A DNA stretch of 64,000 nt from Mytilus californianus. Its lineage: Eukaryota > Mollusca > Bivalvia > Mytilida > Mytilidae. Positions 1 to 11,256 of this stretch are shown here, in pieces. The notes under the pieces are model-generated. The model made no database searches, was not told where the DNA came from, and was given only the letters and a program-made list of their open reading frames with translations. The stretch is taken from contig NW_026262648.1 in the NCBI RefSeq assembly GCF_021869535.1, positions 1,178,001 through 1,242,000 of the forward strand, in the 5' to 3' direction. The position numbers were made by a program, and so were the translations under genes. Numbering within the stretch: the stretch's first letter is position 1; each line of letters begins with the position of its first letter.

Positions 1-1890
1 AGCGGGCGAAAGACTATGTCAGTATATAATAAATAAGGTAAGTAAAAAAGACAAAGAAATGTTAGATAGAGATATAAATATCTGCGAAGTAGTAAAAAGT
101 ACTTAAATTACTTAAACAAAACAAATCACCTGGCGAAGATGGTATAATTACAGAAGATTATATACCATACTGGGACTTAATAAAAGACGATTTCTTTACT
201 TTACTGCAAGAAATCTATAATGATATTTTATTGAGTAATTTACAACATAAGGGGGTCTTAACCGTACTACATAAAGGAGGAGAAAGGGAAAATACAAAAA
301 ATTGGAGACCGCTTATTTTACTAAATCGTGATTATGAAATAATTGTAAAGATTTTATCTGAAAGGTTATAGCATTACCCAAATTATTCCTACAGATTTGT
401 TGAAGGTAGAAATATAAGCGAGGCTTACCGAATGATTCAGGATATTATAAAATATATTGACAATGAAGATGAAGAAGGAATTATTTTCTTTTTGAATCAA
501 CAAAAAGCGTTTGACAGGGTTGAATGGGAATGGATCGATTTTGTACTGGAGAATTTTGACTTTGGGGTCAAATTTGGAGCGTGGATCAAAATGCTATTAT
601 GTAATGCTACTTCGTGTATTTAAACAAATGGATTTGTATCAAGATACTTTTCGATTACTCGCTCAGCTAGGCAAGGTTGTCCAATATCGCTCTTTTGTAT
701 ATCATAAGGCTGAACCTATGGCATGTGTGATTAGGTGTAACATTGAAATAGAATAATTTAAATTACCAGGAGAAAAGGGGGGGGGGGGGGGGGGGGGGCT
801 TTGTAGAAACTAAATTATGTATGTTTGCAGATGACACCCAGGTATTTAATAAGAACGAAAAATCTATAGAAAATTCATTCAAGATTTTGCTTTATATGAA
901 AAAGCTTCGGGTTCCAGAATAAAATATGAAAAAATAAAAAGCTTACTTTTAGGTGCTTATAAAAGAAAAAGACATAAATTTGATAAAATAAAATGAATAA
1001 CAAGTAATGTTAAAACATTAGGTGTGTGCCATGGTTATGAAATAGATGACGATAATCAATGGAGAAAAATAAATGATACAGTTAAAAATTGTATACACGT
1101 ATGGAAAAGTTGGAAGCTTACTGTTACAGGTAAACACTTATAGTTAAAAATATGATACTGTTCTTACGAGATTGAAATTCCAGGAATTCTGGATAAATAT
1201 ACAAAAGAGCTGAATTATATAATTTGGAATTGTATATTGGACGGAAAAACTCACCAGGTAGACAGAAATATCTGCTGCTTGCATGACATAAAAGGGGGTG
1301 GGTATGGTAAGTAAATATATGTTACATAAAAAGTAAGTAAATAAAACTGTTATATCGCTTAATGAAGGAACCATTGGAAAGCTGGAATGCGATAGGCTAA
1401 GGAAATTTGATGAAAAATATAATGATAACTTTTATGTAAATGCTCAAATTTGAATGGTTTCGATATGAACCAATTACCACAATTCTATCAGAAAATAATA
1501 AATACTTGGTCAGGTTTTATACAAAATATTGATACACCATTCAATAAAAGAGGATAATACGAGAATATTTGGAAACTCTTCTATTTTGTTCAAAAATAAA
1601 CTATTGTTATGCGCTTCATTTTTATTAAGAAATATCAAAACTATCAAGGACATTTGAAATTCAGAAACTACTGATTTTGTTAGCTGCAATGAAATTTATA
1701 GGAAGCTTATTGATCGGAGAAATTGGATTTCCGAATTTTGTAGAATAAAACAAGCAATACCTAAAAATTTCGTGCAAATTTCGAAATCTTGCGGAAACCA
1801 GAATTTGCATAATGAAATGAAATTAAAGATATCAAATGACCTTGAGATGATGAACTCAAACAACCAATTAATAAAACCATCAAAGCTCTA
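1..1890 (+). pseudogene. Decayed LINE (non-LTR) reverse transcriptase, 5'-truncated at the window edge
   Basis: Reading across frames gives the ordered blocks of a non-LTR retrotransposon RT: KSPGEDGI near 121-145, WRPLILLN at 303-326, FLNQQKAFDRVEW at about 489-527, RQGCPIS near 669-690 and the catalytic box FADD at 824-835 (MFADDTQ). Coding-like text then runs to about 1890 with many stops and frameshifts. The phrasing of the QQKAFDRVEW block resembles the L1/Tx1 side of LINEs; that assignment is from memory. The reading frame is broken by stop codons (for example at about 370 and 621) and by a 22-base G run at 777-798 just before the FADD box. No endonuclease domain is visible, since the element is cut by the window start. 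A family C tail in the same orientation follows directly (1891-2132) and may be its 3' UTR. Not functional. Confidence 0.85.
777..798 (+). repeat. Poly-G homopolymer, 22 nt
   Basis: An uninterrupted G run lies inside the LINE pseudogene, just upstream of its catalytic box. It is one of several long G/C runs in the window. The exact length is likely unreliable in sequencing. Confidence 0.9.
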
Positions 1891-2132
1891 TGTGCCTGTC
1901 CTAAGTCAGGAGTCTGTAATTCTGTTGTTGTCGTTTTTTGTTGATGTAAATTATATTTGTTTTTCGTTCATTATTTTGTACATTTGTCATTCCGGGTCCT
2001 TTTATAGCCGACTATGCGGTATGGGTTTTCTCATTTTTGAAGACCGCACGGTGACATATAGCTGTTAACTTCTATGTCGTTTGGTCTATGGTGGAGAGTT
2101 GTCTCATTAGCAACTAAACCACATCTTCTTAT
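1891..2132 (+). repeat. Family C interspersed repeat (3' tail), plus orientation
   Basis: The sequence begins with tgtgcctgtcctaagtcagg and ends in accacatcttcttatg. The same text recurs in both orientations at 7010-7140, 17969-18070, 18829-18962, 34310-34455, 42300-43260 and 52222-52935. All of these share the same 3' end and differ at the 5' end. Here it sits directly behind the LINE RT remnant and in the same orientation, so it may be that LINE's 3' UTR. I recognise this repeat as very abundant in Mytilus genomes. Confidence 0.75.
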
Positions 2133-2230
2133 GTTTAAATTCAAGAAATACCTATCCAATGAAACATAGGAATAAAATATAAATCAATTGTTTTAAAAAC
2201 AATTGATAACGGTCTTTCCCCTCCGAAACA

Positions 2231-2317
2231 TGATTGATTGATTGATTGATGGATGGATGGATGGATGGATGGATGGATGGATGGATGGATTGATTGATTG
2301 ATTGATTGATTGATTGA
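2231..2317 (+). repeat. (GATT)n/(GGAT)n compound microsatellite
   Basis: A TGAT tetranucleotide block is followed by a GGAT block and a second TGAT block, giving a symmetric compound array. The minus-strand ORFs over it encode only INQS and HPSI repeats and are artefacts. A second tetranucleotide tract of GGTT/GGTA lies at 2419-2459. Confidence 0.95.
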
Positions 2318-2418
2318 CTTATTACACACGTGAGATAGGGTCGCTTGAAACAAGCAAACACGAAACAAATAAGATCTTGGACCTGTATTAAACACAAGGG
2401 ACCACACCAAGCATGTAA

Positions 2419-2459
2419 TGGTTGGTTGGTTGGTAGGTAGGTGGTTTGGTTGGTTGGTT
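2419..2459 (+). repeat. (GGTT)n/(GGTA)n microsatellite
   Basis: This imperfect tetranucleotide tract lies between the compound microsatellite and the 65-bp minisatellite. Confidence 0.9.
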
Positions 2460-2491
2460 AAACACATGGGGCCGATCCACTAGGACAACGC

Positions 2492-3458
2492 AAAAAGGGA
2501 ATTGAGAGTCTAGTGCCCGTGTTTAAACACGGAACACGTGAAAAAGGCATTGAGAGCCTAGTGCCCGTGTTTAAACACTCGCGACCTAGCCTATAGGAAC
2601 ACGTGAAAAAGGCATTGAGAGCCTAGTGACCGTTTTTAAACACTTGAGACCTAGCCTCTAGGAACACGTGAAAAAAGCATTGAGAGCCTAGTGCCCGTGT
2701 TTAAACACTCGGAGACCTAGCCTATAGGAACACGTGAAAAAGGCATTGAGAGCCTAGTGACCGTTTTTAAACACTTGAGACCTAGCTATAGCCTCTAGGA
2801 ACACGTGATAAAGGCATTGAGAGCCTAGTGCCCGTGCTTAAACACTTGAGACCTAGCCTCTAGGAACACGTGAAAAAGGCATTGAGAGCCTAGTGCCCGT
2901 GTTCAAACACTTGAGACCTAGCCTCTAGGAACACGTGATAAAGGCATTGAGAGCCTAGTGCCCGTGTTTAAACACTTGAGACCTAGCCTCTAGGAACACG
3001 TGAAAAAGGCATTGAGAGCCTAGTGCCCGGGTTCAAACACTTGAGACCTAGCCTCTTGGAACACGTGATAAAGGCATTGAGAGCCTAGTGCCCGTTTTTA
3101 AACACTTGAGACCTAGCCTCTAGGAACACGTGAAAAAGGCATTGAGAGCCTAGTGCCCGTGTTCAAACACTTGAGACCTAGCCTCTAGGAACACGTGATA
3201 AAGGCATTGAGAGCCTAGTGCCCGTGTTTAAACACTTGAGACCTAGCCTCTAGGAACACGTGAAAAAGGCATTGAGAGCCTAGTGCCCGGGTTCAAACAC
3301 TTGAGACCTAGCCTCTAGGAACACGTGATAAAGGCATTGAGAGCCTAGTGCCCGTTTTTAAACACTTGAGACCTAGCCTGTAGGAACACGTGAAAAAGGC
3401 ATTGAGAGCCTAGTGCCCGTGTTCAAACACTTGAGACCTAGGCTCTAGGAGCACACGA
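2492..3458 (+). repeat. 65-bp minisatellite, about 15 units, with a higher-order period
   Basis: Units begin at GGAACACGTG (2531, 2596, 2661, 2727, 2798, then every 65 bp to 3383). Each unit holds an E-box-like CACGTG, a GTGTTTAAACAC-type palindrome and the string GAGAGCCTAGTGCCC. From 2798 on, units alternate between a TGATAAAGGC and a TGAAAAAGGC form. Variants in the middle (GTGTTTA, GGGTTCA, GTTTTTA, GTGTTCA) recur every four units, so 2928-3187 and 3188-3447 are near-identical 260-bp higher-order units. The first five units are less regular, with 62-71 bp spacing. No coding potential is seen. Units are contiguous without unique spacers, which excludes a CRISPR array. Confidence 0.95.
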
Positions 3459-4655
3459 CAACGGGTCCGTGCAACATTTTAGTTATATTCAAGTTATGAT
3501 ATTTGTAGGAACATGCAAGGATTTAAACAGGCCTTGAAAAATATCCTTGCATCTTCCTTTATAATATGATGTTCTTTTTTTTTATAGTGCTTCCCGGAAT
3601 TAGTGTATTATTTTTTACTTATTGATCTTATTGTGTGTGCATTGTATTCAATTTTGCATTTAAAATGGCTCGACCTGACCTGCGTGGACCTTTTGTATTT
3701 AACCTATGTGATTAATTCTTTCCGAAAAGGGGGAAACCCCTATTTTATTTTAGGTAGCAGGCGTTGCACCGGATGGTTGACGTGATTGTGACGTCACCAA
3801 GCTGATTGATATACACAGAAAGACTGTTTATTTAATTTAGTTGCAGAGAGAGACGTCGTTCTGACACCTATGTATAAAGAATGTGCAAACGGATTTAATT
3901 TTCTTTCATTTACAGGTCATTGTTCAAAGTCTGATCATGCATGCTTTTTTCGTACACATATTTACGGGAACACAGATTGCATTTTAATGCATGTTTAGAC
4001 ATTTGATTTTAGGATTTTACTACTATTTACGAACTTTGTAGGGAATTCTACGTAATTGATTTTAATTTCTCAATCCAGATGGGAACGTTAAGCGGACTGC
4101 ACGTGATTTATACTGCTAACGGAAAATATATTTTTTCGATTTTTTTTACAGGTAAACTATTGTCCAATCGCTGACCACTGGTCGACTCATTCATTGCATG
4201 CACACAAAAATAATGCTGGTGTTATAGTACTTTAACAAAACGTTGATCGATTAATTTTCAGAAATACATGTACATGATTTGGAGCAGATATTTTATTTTG
4301 CAGGAATAGATATGTATTTCAGAAAGAAATTTATTCATAAAAAAGAAAGATTAGCATTTTTATAATAAAATAGAAATGGGATTCCTAAAAAAAAAAGGGG
4401 GGGGGGGGGGCTAGATGGGTAGTTGTGGGCATTGGATGATTTACAAAGATAAATTGCATGAACGCATCATGAGAGCTGTAAAGTTTGACGCTATAATTAG
4501 TCAATTTGTTCATTTTTCCATTTCAGTGGCATGAAAACCCCCAAAATAATATGCGTATTATTTCGACAAATATTCACGACATAAATAATGTCGCGACTAA
4601 CATTTGGCTCATATTTTTTTCAATTTTACCCCTAACTTTTTTCTGAGTAAAAGCA
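3459..4655. other. No gene seen
   Basis: AT-rich sequence with no ORF or motif I can support. It contains an A10G14 tract at 4387-4410 and a few CRE-like TGACGTCA cores (about 3788), neither of which is enough to call a regulatory site. Confidence 0.5.
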
Positions 4656-5170
4656 GTTTGAAGTGAATGTCAAAATTTAGAACATGACCTTGACCTTTGA
4701 CCTTGACCTTATTTTCTAAGTTGGGACCCAAGGACCTTCAATAAAGCGACTCTAGGTTTATACGGCTGACGATTTATCAGTTTATATGCATATCACTTAT
4801 ATCAAATGCATAAGGGGAAATAACTCTCATATGGAGACTCCGGAGAACTTTGGTGCAAACCGACTCATCATCTTGAAGATATAGGAAGCACTTTGGTAAA
4901 ATGAATTTGTCGTAATCTTTTACGGTTGCGAAGGAGTAGTGGACACAAGAAAAACAGTGTTCGGGGAGATAACTCTTACAACGTAAAGTGTACGGTTTAA
5001 CAGGGTCAGTTCCAAAAGCACAATAACTGTTCGATATCATATGCGAAAAATCTAAGCGACATCTTGCAAAACCACAATACTACGCAAGAACAAAATGTGG
5101 CGGAAGAAAAAAATAAAATCTCAGAACAAAACCAATAGGTCTTTCCACGGAAAAGTGGAAAGACCTAATA
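4656..5170 (+). repeat. Non-coding dispersed element with nuclear-receptor-like half-sites and a terminal hairpin
   Basis: At 4685-4709 four TGACCT half-sites stand in direct repeat (spacing 0, 1, 0), followed by a stretch with two grossly similar GGRGATAACTCT motifs. The block ends with a perfect inverted repeat: 13-bp arms at 5136-5148 (TAGGTCTTTCCAC) and 5155-5167 around a 6-nt GGAAAA loop. I remember TGACCTTGACC runs and the GTGGAAAGACC hairpin as common in bivalve dispersed repeats. No other copy is visible in this window, so the element limits are a guess. Confidence 0.5.
5136..5167. repeat. Perfect hairpin, 13-bp stem and 6-nt loop
   Basis: Arms 5136-5148 and 5155-5167 are exact reverse complements and the loop is GGAAAA. 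It is probably the terminus of a small dispersed element. Confidence 0.85.
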
Positions 5171-5486
5171 ATCCTATTGTTGAAAAGGACATGCTGTTAG
5201 GAATAAAACAGGAATATTCAAATATGATGATTTCCTAAACACAATTATTACCTATTCTAAATGGAAAATTAGAAATTCAATAAAATACCACAAAACGCCT
5301 ATAGAAACACACGATTATAACTTAAAAAATAATCTAAAATGTTTTCTTCAATTAAAAGGAATCATCGATAAGACAAAATTGAAGTCAGTGATAATGAAAA
5401 TTTAGACAAAAAAATATAATATTAACTTTAAACGAATTTATATTTTTTAGGGTTTATTGTATAAGACTATAGATTTTATTAATATA

Positions 5487-5742
5487 TACATATATAAAAA
5501 TGATATAAAAGTGTTAGCCTATTATGTGTGTTGCGTTCAATGCACATGTTTTGTTAGGGTATCTTATCAATTACTTTCTATATTAAAGTTCAAGTATAGA
5601 GTTAGATGCTTTTAACATAATGTGGATATATTTTGAAACTAATTGTAATTCCAAGGTTAAAAGTGGACTACATGTTAAGCCTTATATGACCCCTGGATAG
5701 ATGGGTCATTTTGTAAACAGGGCCTCTTAGCCTGTTACCTGG
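5487..5742 (+). repeat. 256-bp dispersed repeat E, copy 1
   Basis: Near-identical to 11951-12207. Both copies start at TACATATATAAAAATGATAT and end at CAGGGCCTCTTAGCCTGTT plus ACCTGG, with only a handful of substitutions and one indel. No ORF is conserved and no clear tRNA-like A or B box is seen. It is probably a non-autonomous element or the tail of one. Confidence 0.85.
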
Positions 5743-6584
5743 GCTTGTATTATATTTGCCTTCGGGTTTATATGATCCGTTCATCCTATTTTGACTCCTC
5801 AAAATTCACGAGTCTATCCTAAATTGAGGAAAATTTTAATGGCTTTCCAAATACCGTTTCGATTCCTAACATCACTGAAGAGACATTAATTGTCGAAATC
5901 CGGATATGGTGTACAAAAACCTTTGCACCTTTTGTTTGCGGTATACCATCTTTTCCGCAAGTTTATTGTTCTCTGTTTAGTTTTAAATTAAAATGAAGAT
6001 CCATTTATTACATCGGTGATCCGTTTATTTGGCAATCGCCAATGGCAGTCAGCAGGGTTTAAGAACATTTGTTGTTCGACCTGTTAGTCAAATGCGTTTT
6101 GTTAAAATATACTTTTTAACCCTTTTTGGTCTTTTGGAAAATGTTGTCTGTGCTGTATTTAGACCCCTCTAACAAGAAATTTGTTTTGCATGCACACGTA
6201 TAAAAATTGCGGTTTTTATCCAACGCAATCATAGGTTTGAACGTTGTTTTCAATTTAGACTTGTATATATATATATATAAGGAAAAGTTAAGTAGAATCT
6301 GTATGCTGGTAACATATAAGAAAATTAATAAAAGATAATAACGGTTTCAATTCATCACTTTTACTAGCGCTTTCACTGCTTTTACAGATCTTCAGGTAAT
6401 ATATATATATTTAAATTTGTTTTTTAGGGATGCATCCAGTTGCATCCAGATTTGACTTCGCACTGAATAAGTTGTTAAAATTTTATTCATGTTTTTTTTC
6501 AGATTCTCAAGAGTATTTTGTAATTATTTCTTGTAAATAATAGATTTGTTTCCAGAGCAATTTATCTAAATTTATTTTCATATA
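5743..6584. other. No gene seen
   Basis: AT-rich intergenic sequence with a short TA microsatellite near 6265-6280 and another near 6400. No supported feature. Confidence 0.5.
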
Positions 6585-7008
6585 TGAAGACGTTAAGCAA
6601 TGTATTACTGGACAAAACGAAATCAATAAGATAATAAATCTTTTCTACATGCTACCACACTAATTTCATATATGAACTGTTTGGGCAGAGATTATCTTAT
6701 GCGTTTGCTATAGTTCATTTTCAAAATTGTTATCATATGAAGAAAACGTTTGAGCAATATATTTCTGGACAAAAACGAATTCAATATGATAAAAAATATT
6801 TACTACGTAATACCAAAATTATTTAATGCAAGCTACATGTAAACAGACGTATTTAAAACATGAACAGTTTGGACAGAGTTTATATATCTTTTGCGTTTGC
6901 TATGGTTCATTTTCAAAATTTTTCTCATATTAAGAACACGTTTGAGCAATATATTTCTGGACAAAAACGAATTCAATATGATAATAAATTTTCACTACAT
7001 GCAACCAA
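6585..7008 (+). repeat. Tandem repeat, about 3 copies of a roughly 160-190-bp unit
   Basis: The phrase ggacaaaaacgaattcaata, with its neighbours gagcaatatatttctgg and tttgcgtttgctatggttca, recurs at about 6610, 6767 and 6959. The last two units are about 190 bp apart and very similar. The 60-residue ORF over the last unit is not kept in the others and is unlikely to be coding. Confidence 0.75.
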
Positions 7009-7009
7009 T

Positions 7010-7140
7010 ATAAGAAAGAAGATATGGTATGATTGGCGCTGAGACAACTCTTCACAAGAGACAAAATGACACAGAAATTAATAACTATAAGTCACCGTAC
7101 GGCCTTCAACAATGAGTAAAGCACATACAACATAGTCATT
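7010..7140 (-). repeat. Family C fragment, minus orientation
   Basis: Begins gaagatatggtatgattgg, the reverse complement of the family C 3' end, and runs through gtcaccgtacggccttcaac. It is 5'-truncated near 7140. Confidence 0.75.
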
Positions 7141-7281
7141 ATTTCATACAATATCTTAAACAGACAATTTGGTTAAAAAAAATACAAATCGGATTTCCTT
7201 CTGACATACTTGTTCTTCTTAAAGAAAAAAATAGATTTAAAGAAATTATATCTGAAAATATTTCTGTTGGTTTTGTTTCAG

Positions 7282-7312
7282 GGATTTGTATAGTAATATA
7301 CTATACAAATCC
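7282..7312. repeat. Perfect palindromic hairpin, 14-bp arms
   Basis: GGATTTGTATAGTA at 7282-7295 is followed by ATA and its exact reverse complement at 7299-7312. No flanking gene explains it. Confidence 0.9.
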
Positions 7313-7489
7313 TTGGTTTTTTTTCATTTTTACACGTGATAGATTTAGGTATAAAGTATTCAAATGATCTTGTATTATAAAAAATGATTATTTTCACATC
7401 ATGAAAAACCATATTTTCACATCATGAAAAAGCATATTTTCAATGCATTCGTACGAAGCATAACCTTTTTATATCAAAATTATATCTAT

Positions 7490-8460
7490 AGCTCTAAATT
7501 AACACATACGGGATAATTTTCGTGAATAATGTGCTAAAAACTGTGGAACATTTAAAAAAAACACTTGTCTCCTTTATATATTTGAAAATGAAACTTCAAA
7601 GTTCGATAATGATATTTAAACTTCTTATACTTTTAGAAAAAAACAAATGTCGAACAATTACAAAAAAATAATACGGTATGAAGCCTTTGTAAACAGCTAT
7701 CAAACTGGTTGAAAACTAGTGGTTTTGAATAACCCCAAGGACGTCACATGATTTTTTTCTTCAATTCAATCGTAATTCGTACTAAGTATGAAGCAGTGAT
7801 AGAAAGTGGAGAAGCAAACACCAGGTTTTGATAGTTTTTTTCAGAATTTACTCATAAATTTTAATGAAACACGCATCTTTGTCGGAATTAAAATTAAAAC
7901 AAAAAACTTATAAATATATCTATTCCTTTTGTCTTGGTATCTCTAAATATTACTTCCATGCTCTTACATAAACATGTAACAAGCTGACCACACTCTTAAC
8001 TTATTAGTTGGCGCACATCAAAGTCGTGCACAAATGGCAAATAACTTTGTCGAGAAAGATATAAAAAATACATTAAATTATTTGTCCTTTTAATCATTGC
8101 AAATAAGAACAACATATTTAATTATAAATAATTAAGCATTAATCTTTTCGATACAATTGTTAATTACTTAAAATAAAAAGATTATGATTGTTTATTCAGT
8201 TGTTATGTTATATGGCACGTGTCAATCGGTTCACTGATTTTCGGCATATCAAAGAAAAATGGGCACGTGCTTAAACAATGCTTAATAACTCGTTTATTTG
8301 TGATTATTTTTCTAAAAATTTTTAATTTTATGCATTAAATATCAATCTCTAACTTAATATGGAAAAATAATACATGTAACAGCACCCCATCTAGTCCTTA
8401 GTGGCATAGTATACGTCCTTAGTGCACTAAGGACTCCTTAGCAGTGTTTAGACGTACCGT
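7490..8460 (+). repeat. Old dispersed repeat, copy 1 (matches 10795-11127)
   Basis: Shared landmarks with the second copy, in order: gctctaaattaac(a/t)catacg, agattatgattgttta.tcagttgttatgt, a cactgattttcggca block, and tagtccttag/aatggcata followed by cctta gcagtgtttagacgtac. The best-aligned part is about 8160-8460. Copy 1 carries extra sequence, including the 20-bp palindrome at 8415-8434. Diverged and non-coding. Confidence 0.65.
8415..8434. repeat. Perfect 20-bp palindrome
   Basis: GTCCTTAGTGCACTAAGGAC is self-complementary over its full length. The corresponding place in the related copy near 11100 lacks the second half. Confidence 0.9.
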
Positions 8461-8850
8461 CCAGTTGCACCTTTTCATTTAAAATATATTTCCGTGAAGT
8501 AATCTCAAAAGATTACTCACTTCAATAAAAAAATAAATAAGGGAAATGAAACCTCTTCTCGCATGTTGCACTTTGTGTAATTGTTCTCTTCGACAAAATA
8601 CTGACTTGAACTCAATTTTGGTATAAATATAAAGAAGCTACATTTGGTTCTTAAATGGATATTTTTTAAACACTTAAAGCTAGGTAAAGCCTATCTCTTG
8701 ATATAGGCTCTTAAATTCGGCAACTTTTAGAGACCGACCGTACTTGGGCTGTATAGCCAGTCAAGGTCGCTAAACTCTCATTATCCGTTTAGAGATTTTC
8801 TGAAAATACGATGGTTACTGTCTCATTAGAAACTAAAACCTTATCAAATA

Positions 8851-8929
8851 TGGTGGCCTTCGGCTGTCATCTGCTCTTTTCGGGTTGTTGTCTCTTTGAC
8901 ATATTCATCATTTCCATTCTCAATTTTAA
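8851..8929 (+). repeat. Family B RT-element 3' end, short fragment
   Basis: Contains ggtggccttcggctg, cgggttgttgtctctttgac and the terminal cattctcaatttta that ends every family B copy here. It is heavily 5'-truncated. Confidence 0.8.
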
Positions 8930-10794
8930 AATAACTAAAAATATGATAAACAGTTGTCAGATCAATATTCATTTAACAAGCCAGTGCGTTGATACAGGTT
9001 ATATTCTACTGAATTTACTATATCCGTTATTATTACGTAATTATATAAGTCCCGTGTCCAGGTAAAAATAACAATTTGTGGTTTGTGTCAGGTGAAAGTG
9101 ACAACGGGTGGTATGTATACTAAAATGTTTATCGTCTTCCATTATACATGAGGGTGTGGATGGGGGTTTATAGAATAGAAAATTATTGACCAAAAAATAA
9201 AGAATACAAAAAATAACCAGACAAATATATAGAAAAGAAAATGATGAGGTACTAGAATATATGGAATAAAGAATGATCGACAAAAGGTATAACGATTAGA
9301 AAAAAATTGCCTAAAATGATAGAATACAGAAATAATGAATCCCTATTCAGACCCTCATAATCTGACGATGACATTTAGCTTTAGGACAATTATGGGCATG
9401 AGATACAGTTTTAGAACCACAGTGATTTTTTTTTTACAAAAGTTCACATATATACAAGCTAATTTTTACAAAATCAATTTGTATATGTAATAAAAATTAT
9501 ATCTTCATGTGCTAAATTTAAAAGACAAATGGGTTTGAATTATTCGACATTTACTTATAACATTTCGGTTTCTTGGACATTTTTGTCCTTTGAACAGACA
9601 TCCTTAACTTTTTTGTTTCAAAAGATAAAGATATGCGGATTTCGGTAAAGAGATTAGGAATATCTTCGTTATAAAATTGGGCTCTACATTTGTGTAACAA
9701 TTCTTTGTTAATATTTAATTTTTGTGAAAAGAAATTGATACAAGAAGAAAAAACGGTATTATTGTTGTATATTTATCTAGTTAAAAAAAAGTCGGTAATT
9801 TCTTCATAAAAGTTGCAACGAATAATCTTCATACAGTATCAAGCAAAATGTCATGTCTAAAATGAGGGGGCCATAACTGATAACACTTTTTCCTTAAAAA
9901 ATGAAAAAAATAATTATTTGGATAAGAAAATAACCCAGATATTTAGATATATTAGAATAAAAATATTTTTTTAATTTTTTAAAAATCATTTAATATTCAT
10001 CGGTTTATGATTAAATGAAAAATATAGAAAATTGTTAAGTTGTTTTTAGGGAAGGAAAATAATGTTTGTCCCGAGAAAAAAGCCCCCCCCCCCCTATAAA
10101 TGATCATTAATTTACCTAAGTGGGGGCTTAAATTTAGAGACCGATCGCGAGGCCTGACTGCCATAAACAACAGATAACGAACAGCAAACAGTGGATACAC
10201 CAATTGATATGTATGAAAGACAACGGCGTATACAAAATGATTGCACTGAATAATTTCAACTACCATTGAGATCGTTTTTTTTTCAAATCTCCTTTTCAAA
10301 TTAGAAATGCATTTTAAAAAACCTTGGGATATCTTTTACAGTTTGGAATTGGAATTGGAATTAAAAATTGCATTTCCCAAAGAGTTTCAGGTAAAACCCC
10401 GAGAATCTCACCTCCTAGAAATTTGAAGTGCCAGGATGTTTGAAAATATGTATGAATTTTATTACATACTTGAAATTGTATAAGGAATATAAAAAGATTC
10501 AGTATGTTTACTGTACAAACAAACATACACCAAGTGATGGATACAATTGTGGCTTATATTGTTTAATTCATTTTTACTGAGAGCAAAATTTGATTGATTG
10601 ATTATTCAGTGGTTGTTTAAACGCCCAGTGGCAAAAATTTCATGCATATTCAGGACGAAAAGTCGTTTCAGAAGTATATTATGAAGTATTTGGTATTACA
10701 AATGTTTAAATTTTCTCATTATTTGGCAAATTTCATTTTCTTAGCTATTTCTAATTAATTTGTACGAATCAGATTTTTCTGACAAATTATATAT
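8930..10794. other. No gene seen; AT-rich with weak short tandem structure
   Basis: At 9170-9345 there is a degenerate purine-rich tandem of agaatacaraaaata-like text. At 10345-10362 a GGAATT hexamer is repeated three times, and 10083-10094 is a C12 tract. The ORFs here (up to 100 residues) look random: low complexity, with no recognisable motif. Confidence 0.45.
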
Positions 10795-11127
10795 TTTGCT
10801 CTAAATTAACTCATACGATTCTGATAATATAAGGAACATTGTAACTTAAGTTAAAAAAAAAGAGATTATGATTGTTTAATCAGTTGTTATGTAAGTTCGC
10901 TCGTGTCAGTCGGATCACTGATTTTCGGCAATATCAAGGAAAAACCGGCACGTTCCAAATATTGTTCAACTACTCATTTAATGGTGATTCTTTTTCTTTA
11001 AAAATTGGAATTTATGTAATAAAAATCTATCTATCTCTACCATAGTATGAAAACAGAGTACAAGTAACACGTCCTTTCTAGTCCTTAATGGCATATTATA
11101 AGTCCTTAGCAGTGTTTAGACGTACAG
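10795..11127 (+). repeat. Old dispersed repeat, copy 2 (matches 7490-8460)
   Basis: Carries the same ordered landmarks as copy 1 with substitutions and a missing palindrome half. Immediately followed by a family B fragment. Confidence 0.65.
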
Positions 11128-11128
11128 G

Positions 11129-11256
11129 CAGAAAACAGTCGAAGGCCACCAATGGGTAGAAAATCCCGCACCGAAGGCGTTTTTCAGCTGGTCCATAAAC
11201 AAAACTGAATTTTAGTTCAGTGATAATGGACATCATACTAAACTTCGAAACATATA
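11129..11256 (-). repeat. Family B RT-element tail fragment, minus orientation
   Basis: Contains cgaaggccaccaatgggt, a degraded cccgcacc-gaggcgt-ttcagctgg block and gttcagtgataatggacatc, as in the complete family B tails at 52947-53580 and 57637-58280. Confidence 0.8.

Noticed and set aside
2141..2467. 108-residue ORF rich in INQS and HPSI
   Set aside because: It is a translation of the tetranucleotide microsatellite.
2492..3458. Regularly spaced repeats resembling a CRISPR array
   Set aside because: Units are contiguous with no unique spacers, no cas genes are near, and the DNA is animal nuclear.
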